Counted from the stretch's first letter, positions 29,432 through 39,517 are shown. The stretch: 64,000 nucleotides of DNA from Anaerotruncus sp. (GCA_022009795.1 CP091724.1:1463501-1527500); one strand, 5' to 3'. Translations and numbers: made by a program. The notes: generated by a model from the sequence alone, not told the origin.

Positions 29432-31572
29432 TCACTGAATTCTGCCAAACTGCTTTTTCGATTTCGTATTTTGAAAAATTTAATCATAACCGGCCTGCCG
29501 TGGGGGGGCAATACCTGATATCCGGCATGGAAAGCAGCTTTTTTTAACAAAAAGCTCCCTTTCCTGAGGCGAGGTGTGATCCCCACCCTTAACGGCGCCG
29601 CGGCATGAGGCGGAATGGAATATCCAATCCATTCTGTCGGGCTCGATATCGGTTTTATGCTCAAGCAACTTTTTGCGCGATTTCAAAGGATTAAATCCTT
29701 AACATCATCTCCGTCTAACAACGAGGGAGTTTCACGCACGATAACCGTGCTGCTGCCGAAATCCTCAACGGAAAAGCCGCATTTTGAAAGCAGATTTAAA
29801 TTTGAAATAATGCAATCATATTCATCGGGAGCAAGCGAAACGGCAACGGGCACAAGCAGCATTTGCGAAGCTATGCCGCTGCTTGCCGCATCTGCCTTAA
29901 AGCGCTCAAAATTCATTCTTTCGTGCGCGGCATGCTTATCGATGTAGTAAAGATCGTTTTTCATTTCGATGATTATGTAGGTGTTGAAAGCCTCGCCCAC
30001 TATTTTAAATTCGGGTGCGGCCTCGCCTTCCTCCACCACAAAAACGGATTCGCCCTGCTTGGCAAAATCGCTTGATCGGGCATTTTGATTTGCCGGCGAA
30101 ATTTCACCCTTTGATGAATTTTCAGCCGCTGCGGTTTGCGGATTGCTTTCGTGCGCGTCGCCCGCGGTGTGCGTGCCGCTTTCGGCGAAGGCGAACGGAT
30201 TTTGATTTTCCGATTTTTTGATTTGCTCGGCTTCAATCCGATTGACTGCGCCGGAAGGCGGCTTGAGCGAATCCGAAAAATCGATTGCCACAACGGTTTT
30301 TTTATCGTCGTCGTGCAGCTTTTCCTCATCCGAAAAAGCCGAATTTGAAGTTATTTTGTAATCGGCGGGATTGCCGTAGCTTTCTTTTCTGCGATGAACG
30401 GTATATTCCGAAGAATCCGCCAAATTCCAATCGCCGTTATTTGAAGCGGAGCGCGCCGTGCTGAATTTCATTTGAGCGGGCTGCGCCGGCTTAACGCCGA
30501 AATCGATTTTAGCGGAGCTTTTTTCAAGATTTCTGTAGCTTCTGCCGCTTTCATCGGAATAAAAGGCAGCTTCCTTAATGCTGTTTTTCGTTTCTATGGC
30601 TGTTTTAACGCCGTAATAGACCAAATCAAACACTGGGCGCTCATTAACAAATCGCACCTCCGTTTTGGCGGGATGAACATTAACATCCACCAGCTTTGTA
30701 TCCATTTCTATGTTCAAAACGCAGGCGGGATATCTGCCCACCATGATTGAATTTTTATACGCCTGCTCCAGCGCGGCCATTGCCGTGCCGCTTTTAACAA
30801 GCCTGCCGTTTATAAAGAAAAACTGCATTGCGCGGCTTTTTCTTGATTGGTGCGGCCTTGAAACAAAGCCCGTTATGCGCATGGAATTAAGCGAATAATC
30901 AACGGGAATTAAAGTGTCTGAAAGCTCCGAGCCGAACACGGAATAAACCGTGCCTTTTAAATCGCCGTTGCCCGAGGTGAGCATAACCTGCTTGCCCTCG
31001 CGAATAAAGCGAAACGAAATTTCCGGGTGGGAAAGCGCAATTCTGTCCACCACGCCCTGAACGGCATTGCCCTCCGTTACATCTTTTTTAAGGAATTTCA
31101 TTCTTGCGGGCACATTGTAAAATATATCGCGCACAACAATCGTGGTGCCCGCCGGGCAGCCCGCTGGGGAAAAATCTTTTTCCTCGCCGCCGCAAATTTC
31201 ATAGCGTGTGCCGATTTCGTCTTCACGGGTTTTGGTGAGCATTTCCACCCTTGCAACCGCGGCTATTGAAGCCATCGCCTCGCCTCTGAAGCCGAGGGTG
31301 CCGATTGAATTAAGATCGTCTCTTTTTGCGATTTTTGAAGTGGCATGAGAAATAAACACCTTGCGCACATCATCGCGCGAAATTCCGCTGCCGTCATCCG
31401 TTATGCGGATATAGGTTGTGCCGCCGTTTTTGATTTCAAGCGTTATGTGCTTTGCGCCGGCATCGATTGAATTTTCAACCATTTCCTTAACAACGCTCAT
31501 GGGCCTTTCAACCACTTCGCCCGCGGCGATAAGATTATAAACCTCTTTCGGCAAAATATTTATAACAGACAT
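29432..31572 (-). CDS. mutL: DNA mismatch repair protein MutL, endonuclease type (C-terminal frameshifts)
   Basis: About 713 residues. GHKL ATPase domain: IAAGEVVERPMSVVKEMVEN, DAGAKHITLEIKNGG, DDGSGIS and TLGFRGEAMASIAAVARV. The C-terminal domain keeps the nicking-endonuclease motif DKHAAHERMNFE, then SASCRGAVKGGD and, after frame correction, CPHGRPVM and the canonical end EKQFGRIQ. Indels lie near 29694 (TTT), 29678 (A5), 29541-29547 (A7), 29502-29508 (C7) and 29452 (A5). The corrected TGA is 29432-29434. MutS-MutL pairing without MutH is normal for Firmicutes. Confidence 0.93.
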
Positions 31573-31624
31573 TTATTTCTCACCTCTTTTTATTTGATAA
31601 TGCTTAGGCAGCAGATGCGTTTAC

Positions 31625-34266
31625 TTAAAGCTCCTCTGCCTTTTTCTTTAAATCATAAAGCGTTTGCATTGCTTCGATAGGCGTTAGGGTGTTCACATCC
31701 GTGGCCTTTAATATTTCAAGGATTTCGTTTTTGCCGTTTGCCGCAAAATTATATTGAATATCCTCTTCCTCTTCAAGAACAGCGTCCTCCGCCTTAAATT
31801 CTATATCGATTTTATTTTGCTCAAGCTCTTTTAAAATCACCTTTGCCCTGCGAACCACCGAATCCGGCACGCCCGCAAGCTTTGCAACCTCAATGCCGAA
31901 GCTTTCGTCTGCTCCGCCGCGCACTATTCTGCGCAGGAAGGTGATATCATCGCCGCGCTTTTTAACGGCAATCGAATAATTCTTAACGCCGTCCAGCAAG
32001 CCCTCCATGGCGGTAAGCTCGTGGTAATGGGTGGCAAAAAGCGTTTTTGCGCCGAGCGTTTTCTTTTTGCACACAAATTCCAAAACGGCTCGGGCAATGC
32101 TCATGCCGTCAAAGGTGGAGGTGCCCCTGCCGATTTCATCAAGAATAATCAGGCTGTTTTGCGTGGCGTTTTTAAGAATATCGGAAACCTCGCTCATTTC
32201 AACCATAAAGGTGGAGCGGCCTGTTGCCAAATCATCAGCCGCGCCGACTCTGGTAAACACAGCATCCACAATGCCGATATCCGCCGAGCGCGCGGGCACG
32301 AAGGAGCCGATTTGCGCCATGATAACTATAAGCGCAATCTGGCGCATATAGGTTGATTTACCCGCCATATTGGGGCCGGTTATAATCATGCAGCGATTAT
32401 CGGAAGTATCAAGCACGGTATCATTCGGCACGAAGGGCGCGCCGTTCATAATATCCTCCACAACGGGGTGGCGGCCGTCTTTAATATCAATCACACCGTT
32501 TGTTGAGATTTGCGGGCAGCAATAATTATTTGTTGCCGCCGCCTCGGCAAGGCTTGCCAAGGTATCGAGCACGGCAAGTGCTTTTGCCGTTTTTTGAATG
32601 CGCTGCGTTTCGCGGGAAATCGTTTCGCGCACGGAGCAGAACACCTGATATTCGAGCGCCACGGAGCGATCCTTTGCGCCCACTATTTTGCCCTCAAGCT
32701 CTTTTAATTCCTGAGTTATATATCTTTCGCAATTTGTGAGGGTTTGCTTTCTTATGTAGGTTTCCGGCACCATATCTTTATAGGAATTGGTGACCTCGAT
32801 ATAATATCCGAAAACGCGGTTATAGCCCACTTTCAGCTTGGGAATACCCGTTTCCTCGCGCTGGCGCGCCTCTATTGCGGCAACAACGCCTGCGCCGTCC
32901 TCCATAACGGAGCGAAGCTCGTCCACCTGCTCGTTATAGCCCGATTTTATCATTCCGCCCTCGCGCACCGTAAGCGGAGGTTCCTCCGAAATGGCGCGGC
33001 CTATAAGATCTTCAACATCCTCAAGCGGATCTATGCTGCCGCTTATATCTTTAAGCAAGGCACTTTGGCAGCCTGCCAAAAGCGATTTTATCTGCGGCAG
33101 CCTTTGCACGGTTTGCTGAAGCGATTTAAGCTCCTTTGCATTTGCCGTTGAATAAGCAATGCGCGTCATCAGCCTTTCCATATCGCTGATACCCGAAAAC
33201 TAGGTTCTGAGCTTATCGCGCAGCTCTGGATCATCTGCAAGCCCGCCGACGGCATTTTTGCCTTTTTGATTATCTGAGCGGCAGACATAAGCGGCCTTTC
33301 AAGGCAATTTCTTATCATTCTGCGGCCCATAGGGGTTTTTTTGTTTTATCGAGCACCCAAAGAAGCGAGTGCCTTTTATCGCCTGTCATCATGGATTTTG
33401 TGAGCTCCAGATTACGGCGGGCATTCATATCAAGCTTTAAATACCGATCGCTTTCAAAATAATCGATATCGGCGGGGGCTTCGATTTCTTCTTTTTTCTG
33501 AACATCTTTAAGATAGCCGATAACGGCGCCGAGAGCGCGCACAACAGGCTTGCTGCTGCCGAGTGAAAGACTTGAAATTTCATCCTTTTTAAGAGTTTCA
33601 AGAATAAGTTCGGTGGCGGCGTTGTAATCGAATTTTTCATCTTCAAGCAGCTGCGCCTGCGTGCCGTTTCGCGCTTTTAGGAAATCTGCGGCGCGGGCAT
33701 AATCAAGCGCGGCGGAATTGACGAGCACCTCTTTGGGCATATATGCCGCAAGCTGATCGATTATTTTATTTTCACTGTCTGTGCCCTTAATCGCCGTTAA
33801 ATGAAATTCCGAAGTGGACACATCCGCAAAGCACAGCCCGGTTTCTTTTTCATCGCGGCAAATGCAGCAAAAGATAATTATTGGTGGAATCATCAAGCAT
33901 ATTGCCCTCAATGACCGTGCCGGGGGTTATGATTCTTACAACATCTCTTTTAACAAGCCCTTTAACAAGCTTGGGATCCTCAAGCTGCTCGCAAATTGCC
34001 ACCTTATAGCCGCGGTTTACAAGCTTTGCGATATAAGAATCCGCCGAATGAAACGGCACACCGCACATCGGCGCACGCTCATCCATGCCGCATTCCTTGC
34101 CGGTGAGCACCAAATCAAGCTCATCGGCGGCGGTTTTGGCATCGTCAAAAAACATCTCGTAAAAATCACCGAGGCGGAAAAACAGCAGCATGCCGGGATA
34201 TCGGCTTTTAACATCGAAATACTGCTCCATCATGGGCGATAATCCGCCGCTCTTTTTTGCTGCCAT
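31625..34266 (-). CDS. mutS: DNA mismatch repair protein MutS (several frameshifts)
   Basis: About 880 residues when joined. The mismatch-recognition domain begins LSPMMEQYFDVKSRYPGMLL with FFRLGDFYEMFFDDA (the Phe-x-Glu motif is FYE). The ATPase domain has TGPNMAGKSTYMRQIAL (Walker A), SLIILDEIGRGTSTFDGMS (Walker B) and TLFATHYHELTAME. Start ATG 34264-34266 (MAAKKSGGLSPMM) follows GGAGGAGG. Frame breaks occur near 33870 (T4), 33340 (A7), 33255-33275 (two A5 runs) and 33190-33205 (compensating indels around an apparent TAG). All are homopolymer-type, so I treat the gene as intact in the organism. Confidence 0.93.
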
Positions 34267-34386
34267 ATTTTTCCTCCTCCGTTTCACGGGCACCGCCCGT
34301 TGCAATCAATTAAAATGCCGAATATTCGGCTCGATATTGATTCGGCGGCGTTTCTGCCGCCGCTTCAAAATCGAAAAGCGCTCAAA
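34267..34386 (-). other. Intra-operon gap between ylbF-like gene and mutS with two hairpins
   Basis: 120 bp. Minus strand: GGCGGC-agaaac-GCCGCC (about 34345-34362) and a second palindrome GCCGAATATTCGGC (34318-34331) followed by ATTTTAATT. The second looks like a weak terminator or attenuator that could reduce mutS expression relative to miaB. Confidence 0.4.
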
Positions 34387-34797
34387 TCAGTGGCAACCGC
34401 CGCAGGTTGAGCAATTGTGTGTGCAGGATTCATCGGGAATCTCGCAGGTTTCGGGATCTTGGCCGTCAAAGAAAAGGCCTATCATCTTGCTGATATACTG
34501 AGCCATTTCCTCCATTTGAGAAGCGGCCGCCGAATAAGCCTCCATATTCTCGTTTTTCATGATTTCCTCATAAAGAGCGGAATATTGCTTTTGCAAATCC
34601 TCGATTTTGGCACTGTCGGCCTCTTCGCCCTTGCCTGCCTCCTGCTGATATTTAAGAGATAAAAGCTGCATTTCCTGCATTTGCTTTTGAAGGCTTTCAT
34701 CTGCATCGTTTTTTGCCGCTGCGGCTTTAAGAGCTGCAAAGCGGGGATCGCTTTGAATTTCCTTGCCGAGCTGGCGGAGTGTTTCTTCCAAACCCAT
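34387..34797 (-). CDS. YlbF/YmcA-family regulator with cysteine-rich tail
   Basis: 136 residues, intact, mostly helical: MGLEETLRQLGKEIQSDPRF opens the YlbF fold, with a coiled-coil-like middle (KQMQEMQLLSLKYQQEAG) and EEMAQYISKMIGLFFDG. The C-terminus has five cysteines in a short stretch (CEIPDESCTHNCSTCGGCH, about residues 118-136). In Bacillus, YlbF and YmcA form a complex with YaaT that affects RNase Y and binds Fe-S clusters; the Cys tail here would suit metal binding. The miaB-ylbF-mutS order is common in Firmicutes. Confidence 0.82.
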   Translation of the reverse strand: MGLEETLRQLGKEIQSDPRFAALKAAAAKNDADESLQKQMQEMQLLSLKYQQEAGKGEEADSAKIEDLQKQYSALYEEIMKNENMEAYSAAASQMEEMAQYISKMIGLFFDGQDPETCEIPDESCTHNCSTCGGCH

Positions 34798-34818
34798 TGT
34801 TATAATTTCCTTTCTTTT

Positions 34819-36253
34819 TTATTCTGCCAAACGGCCCTTGAGCACATAAGTCATCGGCTCCGTAACCGTCAGCTTAAGGAAAGAGCCGATCATATCTTCG
34901 CTTCCCTCAAATTCTATAATCAAATTACCGTCCGTTCTGGCGGCAATGTAATTATCGCCTGTTTTGCCTTTGCCGTAAGCAAAGCATTTAAAGGTTTTGC
35001 CTGCATATTTTTTCATATTTTCCGCGGAAATCTTTTCCTGCACATCAAGCAGCTCGCGAAGCCATTTGCCCTTTTCCGCCGCCGAAACGGGATCATCAAG
35101 CTTTGCGGCGGGAGTACCCTCGCGCGGCGAATAAATAAATGTGAACAATGATGTGAATTTAACCTGCTTTATAAGCGAAACCGTGTCGCAAAAATTCCTC
35201 GTAGGTTTCGCCGGGGAAGCCCACTATGATATCCGAGGTTATTGAAAGCTCATCGCCCATAAGCCGCTTTGCATAATCGATAAGTTCCAAATATTTTTTT
35301 CCCTGGTGTAGCTTCTGTTCATAGCGTGAAGCACGCGGTTGTTGCCGCTTTGAAACGGCAGGTGCAAATGCTTTGCCACCTTATCGCACGATGCCATCGT
35401 TTCCAAAAAGCTCTTTGGTGCAATCCTTTGGATGGCTTGTCATAAACCTTATTCTGAAATCGCCGTCGATATCATTTATCATCTTCAGCAGCTGCGCAAA
35501 GCTTACGCGGGGCTCAAGATCCTTACCGTAGGAATTAACATTTTGCCCAAGCAGGGTGATTTCTTTATACCCCTCTGCCACAAGCTCTTTTGCCTCTTTA
35601 ACAACATCTGCCGCCTCGCGGCTGCGCTCACGCCCTCTGACATACGGCACAATGCAATAGGTGCAAAAATTATTGCAGCCGTACATTATGGGAAGCCATG
35701 CTTTTTTATCGTTATCCCTCAGCACGGGAACACCTTCTGCGATAGCGCCGTCCGTATCCGGAAGCTCAAAAACTCTTTTCTTGCGAGTGAGTGCCTCAAA
35801 CAAAAGCTGCGGCAGCTTATAAACAACATGCGTGCCGAAAACAAGATCCACAAAAGGATAGCTTTTTTTGATTTTATCGGCAATATGCTTTTGCTGCATC
35901 ATGCAGCCGCAGCAAGCGATTATAATGCCCGGATTTTCAAGCTTGTAGGATTTGAGCATGCCCACATTGCCGAAAACCCTGTCCTCAGCATGCTCGCGCA
36001 CGGCGCAGGTGTTGAAAATAATAAGCTGAGCCTTTGTGCGTTCCTCCGTAAAGCCATAGCCCATTTCGGCAAGCATGCCTTTAATATGTTCGCTGTCTGC
36101 CACATTTTGCTGGCAGCCGTAAGTTACTACGCAGGCAAGCGGCGGGGCACTGTATCTTTTTGAAATAACGGAATTTACCTTTGTGCAAAATTCGCGCTGG
36201 CGCATAAGCTCATAATCGCTTACAACCGCCGTTTTTCTGCCGGCTTTTTCCAT
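34819..36253 (-). CDS. miaB: tRNA-2-methylthio-N6-dimethylallyladenosine synthase (several frameshifts)
   Basis: Radical-SAM methylthiotransferase, about 478 residues. The N-terminal UPF0004 domain has three cluster cysteines (VVTYGCQQNVADSE, FNTCAVREHAEDR, IACCGCMMQQK). The radical SAM motif is GCNNFCTYCIVPYVRGRE, followed by LLGQNVNSYG, FQSGNNRVL, DIIVGFPGET and a C-terminal TRAM domain ending VLKGRLAE. The middle (about 35150-35400) is readable only by switching frames at homopolymer runs near 35390, 35300 and 35190. ATG at 36251-36253 follows AGGAGGGGG. First gene of the long operon. Confidence 0.92.
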
Positions 36254-36325
36254 TAAATTCCCCCTCCTTTTCTGCTTTTTCGATTTTGAATATGCAGTTA
36301 CTCATACTATTCCATAATATTTTTA

Positions 36326-36354
36326 ATTATATCAAACACAGAGTACATATTCAA
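36326..36354 (-). promoter_or_regulatory. Promoter of the miaB-rluD superoperon
   Basis: Minus strand TTGAAT (36349-36354), 17 bp, TATAAT (36326-36331), about 70 bp upstream of miaB. Confidence 0.8.
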
Positions 36355-36407
36355 CAGCTATTTATTAAATAATTTAAAATAATATATAATAAAGGGGACC
36401 CTGCAAC

Positions 36408-36436
36408 TTGCACTTTTTGCGCATATTTGATAAAAT
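36408..36436 (+). promoter_or_regulatory. Promoter of malQ
   Basis: TTGCAC (36408-36413), 17 bp, TAAAAT (36431-36436), divergent from the miaB promoter. Confidence 0.7.
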
Positions 36437-36487
36437 TATTGATTGGTAAATCTTTAATCGGCATTTGCCGAACGAAAGGCGGAAATT

Positions 36488-38019
36488 ATGCTTAAAAAAA
36501 GAGGCGCGGGAGTGCTTTTTCACATCAGCTCGATGCCCGGCGATTACGGGGTTGGCGTGTTTGACGAAAACACCCTGCATTTTATAGACAAAATCAGCGA
36601 AATGGGCTTCACATATTGGCAGGTGCTGCCGTTTAACCCGCTTGACGGCGCAAACAGCCCGTATTGCTCGCCGAGCGCATTCGCCGGCAACTACCTTTTC
36701 ATAAATCCCAAAGGGCTTGTTGAAGACGGGCTTGTGACGGAAGCGGACGCCGCGGAAAATATTTACGGCGGCTCGCCCTACACGGCGGACTATGAATTTG
36801 CCGCCGAGCACAGATATAAACTGCTGAAAAAAAGCATTTTTTTAAATATTGACGATGAAACCGCAAAGCGCATAAAGCAATTTGAGCTTGAAAACCCGTG
36901 GCTTACGGATTATGCCGTTTTTCATGGCGGTTAAGGAGCAAAACGGCGGCGCGCCGTGGTGGCAATGGAGCGAAAATCAGGCAAGATATTTCAACTGCGT
37001 TAAGGATATTTTTTCCTATGAAGAAAGCGCGGCGTTTTGGAAATTTGTGCAATACATTTTTCTTTAAGCAATGGTTTGAGATAAAAAAATATGCCAACGA
37101 AAAAGGCATTGCCGTTATAGGCGACATGCCGTTTTATGTGGCTATGGACAGCGTTGATGTTTGGGCGGATTTGCCGCTTTTTGAAATAGACGAAAAAAAC
37201 GCTGACGGCAAAAAAAGGTGGCAGGCGTGCCGCCCGATTATTTCAGCGAAAACGGCCAGCTTTGGGGCAACCCGATTTACAATTGGGAGATTATGAAAAA
37301 GGACGGCTATAAATGGTGGCTTTCACGCCTCGGTGCGGCGCTTAAAACATACGACATTGTGCGCATAGACCATTTCAGGGCATTTGCAAGCTATTGGGAA
37401 GTGCCTGCCGATTCAGAAACCGCCAAAACAGGCGAATGGATAAAAGGGCCGGGCATGGATTTATTTAAAAAAGTGTTTAAAAAATTCCCCGATGCGCCTG
37501 TTATTGCAGAGGATTTGGGCGTTTTCGGCGAGGATGTTACACAGCTGCTGAAAGACACGGGATTCCCCGGCATGAAGGTGGTGCAGTTCGGCTTTGACCC
37601 GAATTCCGATTCAAGCCATATGCCGCACAACGCAACGCAAAACAGCATAAATTATGTTGGCACGCACGACAACAATACCCTGCTCGGCTGGCTTTGGGAA
37701 GCAAGCGAGGCAGAACGCAAATTTGCCTTTGATTACGCGGGCTTTGAGGGCGATAATTGGGGCGAGGGAGGCTATCACAGCCCCTCGTGCCGCAAGATAA
37801 TCGAATGCGTTTGGCGCAGCTCCTCAAATGTGGCAATCATAGCATTTCAGGATATGTGCGGCTTCGGCGCAGACGCAAGAATGAACATTCCCGGAGTACC
37901 TGATAAAAATTGGCGCTTTCGCACAACGCGCGAAACAATCGATTCGGCAGACGGCGATTATTTTCGCAAAAATCAATTCCATTTACCGCCGAATGTATCC
38001 TGTTTTTGACGAAGAATAA
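36488..38019 (+). CDS. malQ: 4-alpha-glucanotransferase, GH77 (several frameshifts)
   Basis: Amylomaltase that transfers maltodextrin chains in glycogen or maltose metabolism, about 510 residues. N-terminus RGAGVLFHISSMPGDYGVG, then FTYWQVLPFNPLD and SPYCSPSAFAGNYLFI; GDMPFYVAMDSVDVWA; catalytic nucleophile region VRIDHFRAFASYW; acid/base VIAEDLGVFGEDV; third carboxylate YVGTHDNNTLLGWL; and FQDMCGFGADARMNIPGVP. Breaks occur near 36925, 37055, 37225 and 37970-37980 (A5). The last correction moves the end to TAA 38017-38019 (YPVFDEE). ATG at 36488 follows AAAGGCGG. It is a single-gene unit with its own promoter and terminator. Confidence 0.92.
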
Positions 38020-38041
38020 AACAAAACATAAATCAAAAATC

Positions 38042-38086
38042 AATCTCTCTCAACGCGAAAAATGCACGGGAGAGATTTTATTTTGC
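38042..38086 (+). terminator. Terminator of malQ
   Basis: Stem AATCTCTC/GAGAGATT with a 20-nt loop, followed by TTATTTT. Confidence 0.75.
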
Positions 38087-38113
38087 TGTAATTTGAAGGC
38101 ACGGCAAAAAGCG

Positions 38114-38142
38114 TTGTCAACAAAACGCCGAGTGCATAGAAT
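38114..38142 (+). promoter_or_regulatory. Promoter of cysteine-rich protein gene
   Basis: TTGTCA (38114-38119), 17 bp, TAGAAT (38137-38142). The overlapping CATAGAATG also resembles the -10 box of sporulation sigma factors E/K (CATANNNT). The sequence alone does not decide which is used. Confidence 0.5.
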
Positions 38143-38184
38143 GATATGAAGTCCGCTTCAAATATTTTGCAAAGGAGTTTTTTT

Positions 38185-38997
38185 ATGGCAAACAATATCA
38201 TCGACGCAGGCGAAAAGCGCATTAACGAAGCCGTTTGCATAGACACAAAACGGATTTACGACAGCTGCGTTTCCAAAGACTGCCTGGAGGATTTGCGAGT
38301 AACATTTTTTTCGCGCAGCCAAAGGCTTATAGACGAAGCCGTAACGGTTAAATGCCGCGAATGCGAGGTTGCCTCCGTTTCCGTTGATTTGGAGGAGGTT
38401 CCTTTTAACAGAGGCTATTATTCCGTTGACATCACCTTTTATTTCCGCCTTGAATTTGATACTTATTCGGCACCGTGCACAACTCCCGAGGTTGCGGTGG
38501 GATACGCGCAATTCACCAAAAAGTGCATACTTTACGGCTCGGACGGAAAGGTGAAGGTGTTTGCCTCAAACCCCGTTTCCGAAGCAACGGATTGCCCCGA
38601 GGCACCGCAATACACAAACCCGGCATGCAAGGTGCAGGCGGTTGACCCCGTTATACTTGCGTGCAACACGATTAATTTGTGCGATTGCTGCATTCCGCTT
38701 TGCACATCGTTTCCGCAATCCGTTTTGCAAGGCACGCAGGACACCGTGCCGAGTGCAGGCGCGGCAAAGGCTGTGCTCGTTACCCTTGGGCTTTTCAGCA
38801 TAGTGCAAATGGAGAGAGATGTGCAAATTCTTATTCCCGCATATGATTATTGCATTCCCGAAAGAGAATGCGAATGCAACACGCAAAATCCGTGTGACAC
38901 CTTCCGCGGCATAGAATTCCCCGTTGATGAATTTTTCCCGCCCGAAAAGGACGATTCCGCGGCATGCTGCTGCGATTCAAGCGCGAATAACAGCTGA
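38185..38997 (+). CDS. Conserved cysteine-rich protein of unknown function
   Basis: 270 residues with about 24 cysteines. ATG 38185 follows AAAGGAG. There is no signal peptide or membrane segment. The first 150 residues look like a folded beta-rich domain (VSVDLEEVPFNRGYYSVDIT, FYFRLEFDTYSAPC). Cysteine pairs and triplets (CDCC, ECEC, ACCC) mark the later part, which ends acidic. I recall similar unannotated proteins in Clostridia. The composition suits a cross-linked structural protein such as a spore coat or exosporium component, or a metal-binding protein, but this is inference. It stands alone between two terminators. Confidence 0.7.
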   Translation: MANNIIDAGEKRINEAVCIDTKRIYDSCVSKDCLEDLRVTFFSRSQRLIDEAVTVKCRECEVASVSVDLEEVPFNRGYYSVDITFYFRLEFDTYSAPCTTPEVAVGYAQFTKKCILYGSDGKVKVFASNPVSEATDCPEAPQYTNPACKVQAVDPVILACNTINLCDCCIPLCTSFPQSVLQGTQDTVPSAGAAKAVLVTLGLFSIVQMERDVQILIPAYDYCIPERECECNTQNPCDTFRGIEFPVDEFFPPEKDDSAACCCDSSANNS

Positions 38998-39146
38998 TTT
39001 AAAACCTGCGGATAAATCCGAAAAAGGCGCGCTTTGCCGAGCCGAGCAAAAGTCCGCTTGCGCGGCAAGCGCCCCTTGGTAACCCGGCATGCAAAACAGG
39101 CATTTATCATTCGGCGCGCAAAATCAAAAACCGATTTTTTGCGCAC

Positions 39147-39177
39147 AAAAAGGGATTACGGTTTTTCCGTAATCCCT
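39147..39177. repeat. Left flanking terminator hairpin of element A
   Basis: Stem AGGGATTACGG (39151-39161) / CCGTAATCCCT (39167-39177) with a T5 loop, preceded by A5. The same hairpin recurs at 39455-39484. On the minus strand it is followed by T5, so this copy can still stop pcrA transcripts. Confidence 0.88.
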
Positions 39178-39454
39178 TCAGCGTGTAGAAAAAAAGTCAA
39201 ATTATAAATTTCTACACGCCGGTAGATTTCGAGAAAGTGAGATAAATTTCGTATTTTGCGAGTGGGAGCTGTACGATGGTACTGCCCCCGAGCAAAAGAC
39301 AAAAAGCGCCAAAAAAACGGCTTGGACTCGATGTCCAAGCCGTTTTTCTAATCCCTCCGAGAGCAACAAGTTGCACCCACTTCCCTTGCAAGGGAGGCAA
39401 AAAGGTTAATTTATTTTTTTATTCGGCGCGCTTTAGCCACTTTATCGACAGTCT
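39178..39454 (+). mobile_element. Structured terminator-associated element, copy A
   Basis: 277-bp non-coding element from TCAGCGTG to CGACAGTCT. Nearly identical to copy B (48973-49252) and homologous to copy C (7236-7497, minus). Hairpins: 39181-39219 (11-bp stem GCGTGTAGAAA/TTTCTACACGC); 39313-39347 (15-bp stem with TCGAT loop); GCAAC/GTTGC at 39363-39374; CCCTTGCAAGGG near 39383-39394. The GTACGATGGTAC palindrome lies in the middle. No terminal inverted repeats and no conserved reading frame, so it is non-autonomous. It sits between the cysteine-rich protein gene and pcrA, inside a duplicated bidirectional terminator. Confidence 0.82.
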
Positions 39455-39484
39455 AAAAGGGATTACGGAAAACCGTAATCCCTT
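39455..39484. repeat. Right flanking terminator hairpin of element A
   Basis: Stem AGGGATTACGG (39458-39468) / CCGTAATCCCT (39473-39483) with an A4 loop. Same stem as the left copy, with the loop in the complementary sense. It is followed by a T-rich stretch on the plus strand, so it can stop transcripts from the left. Confidence 0.88.
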
Positions 39485-39517
39485 GATTTTTTAAATAAAT
39501 TTATATGTATATTTATG

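Noticed and set aside
39276..39494. A 72-codon open frame across element A, and a 60-codon one starting with the same MVLPPSK in element B
   Set aside because: The frames diverge after a few codons because of indels, have no ribosome-binding site, and copy C has no counterpart. The element is structured and non-coding.
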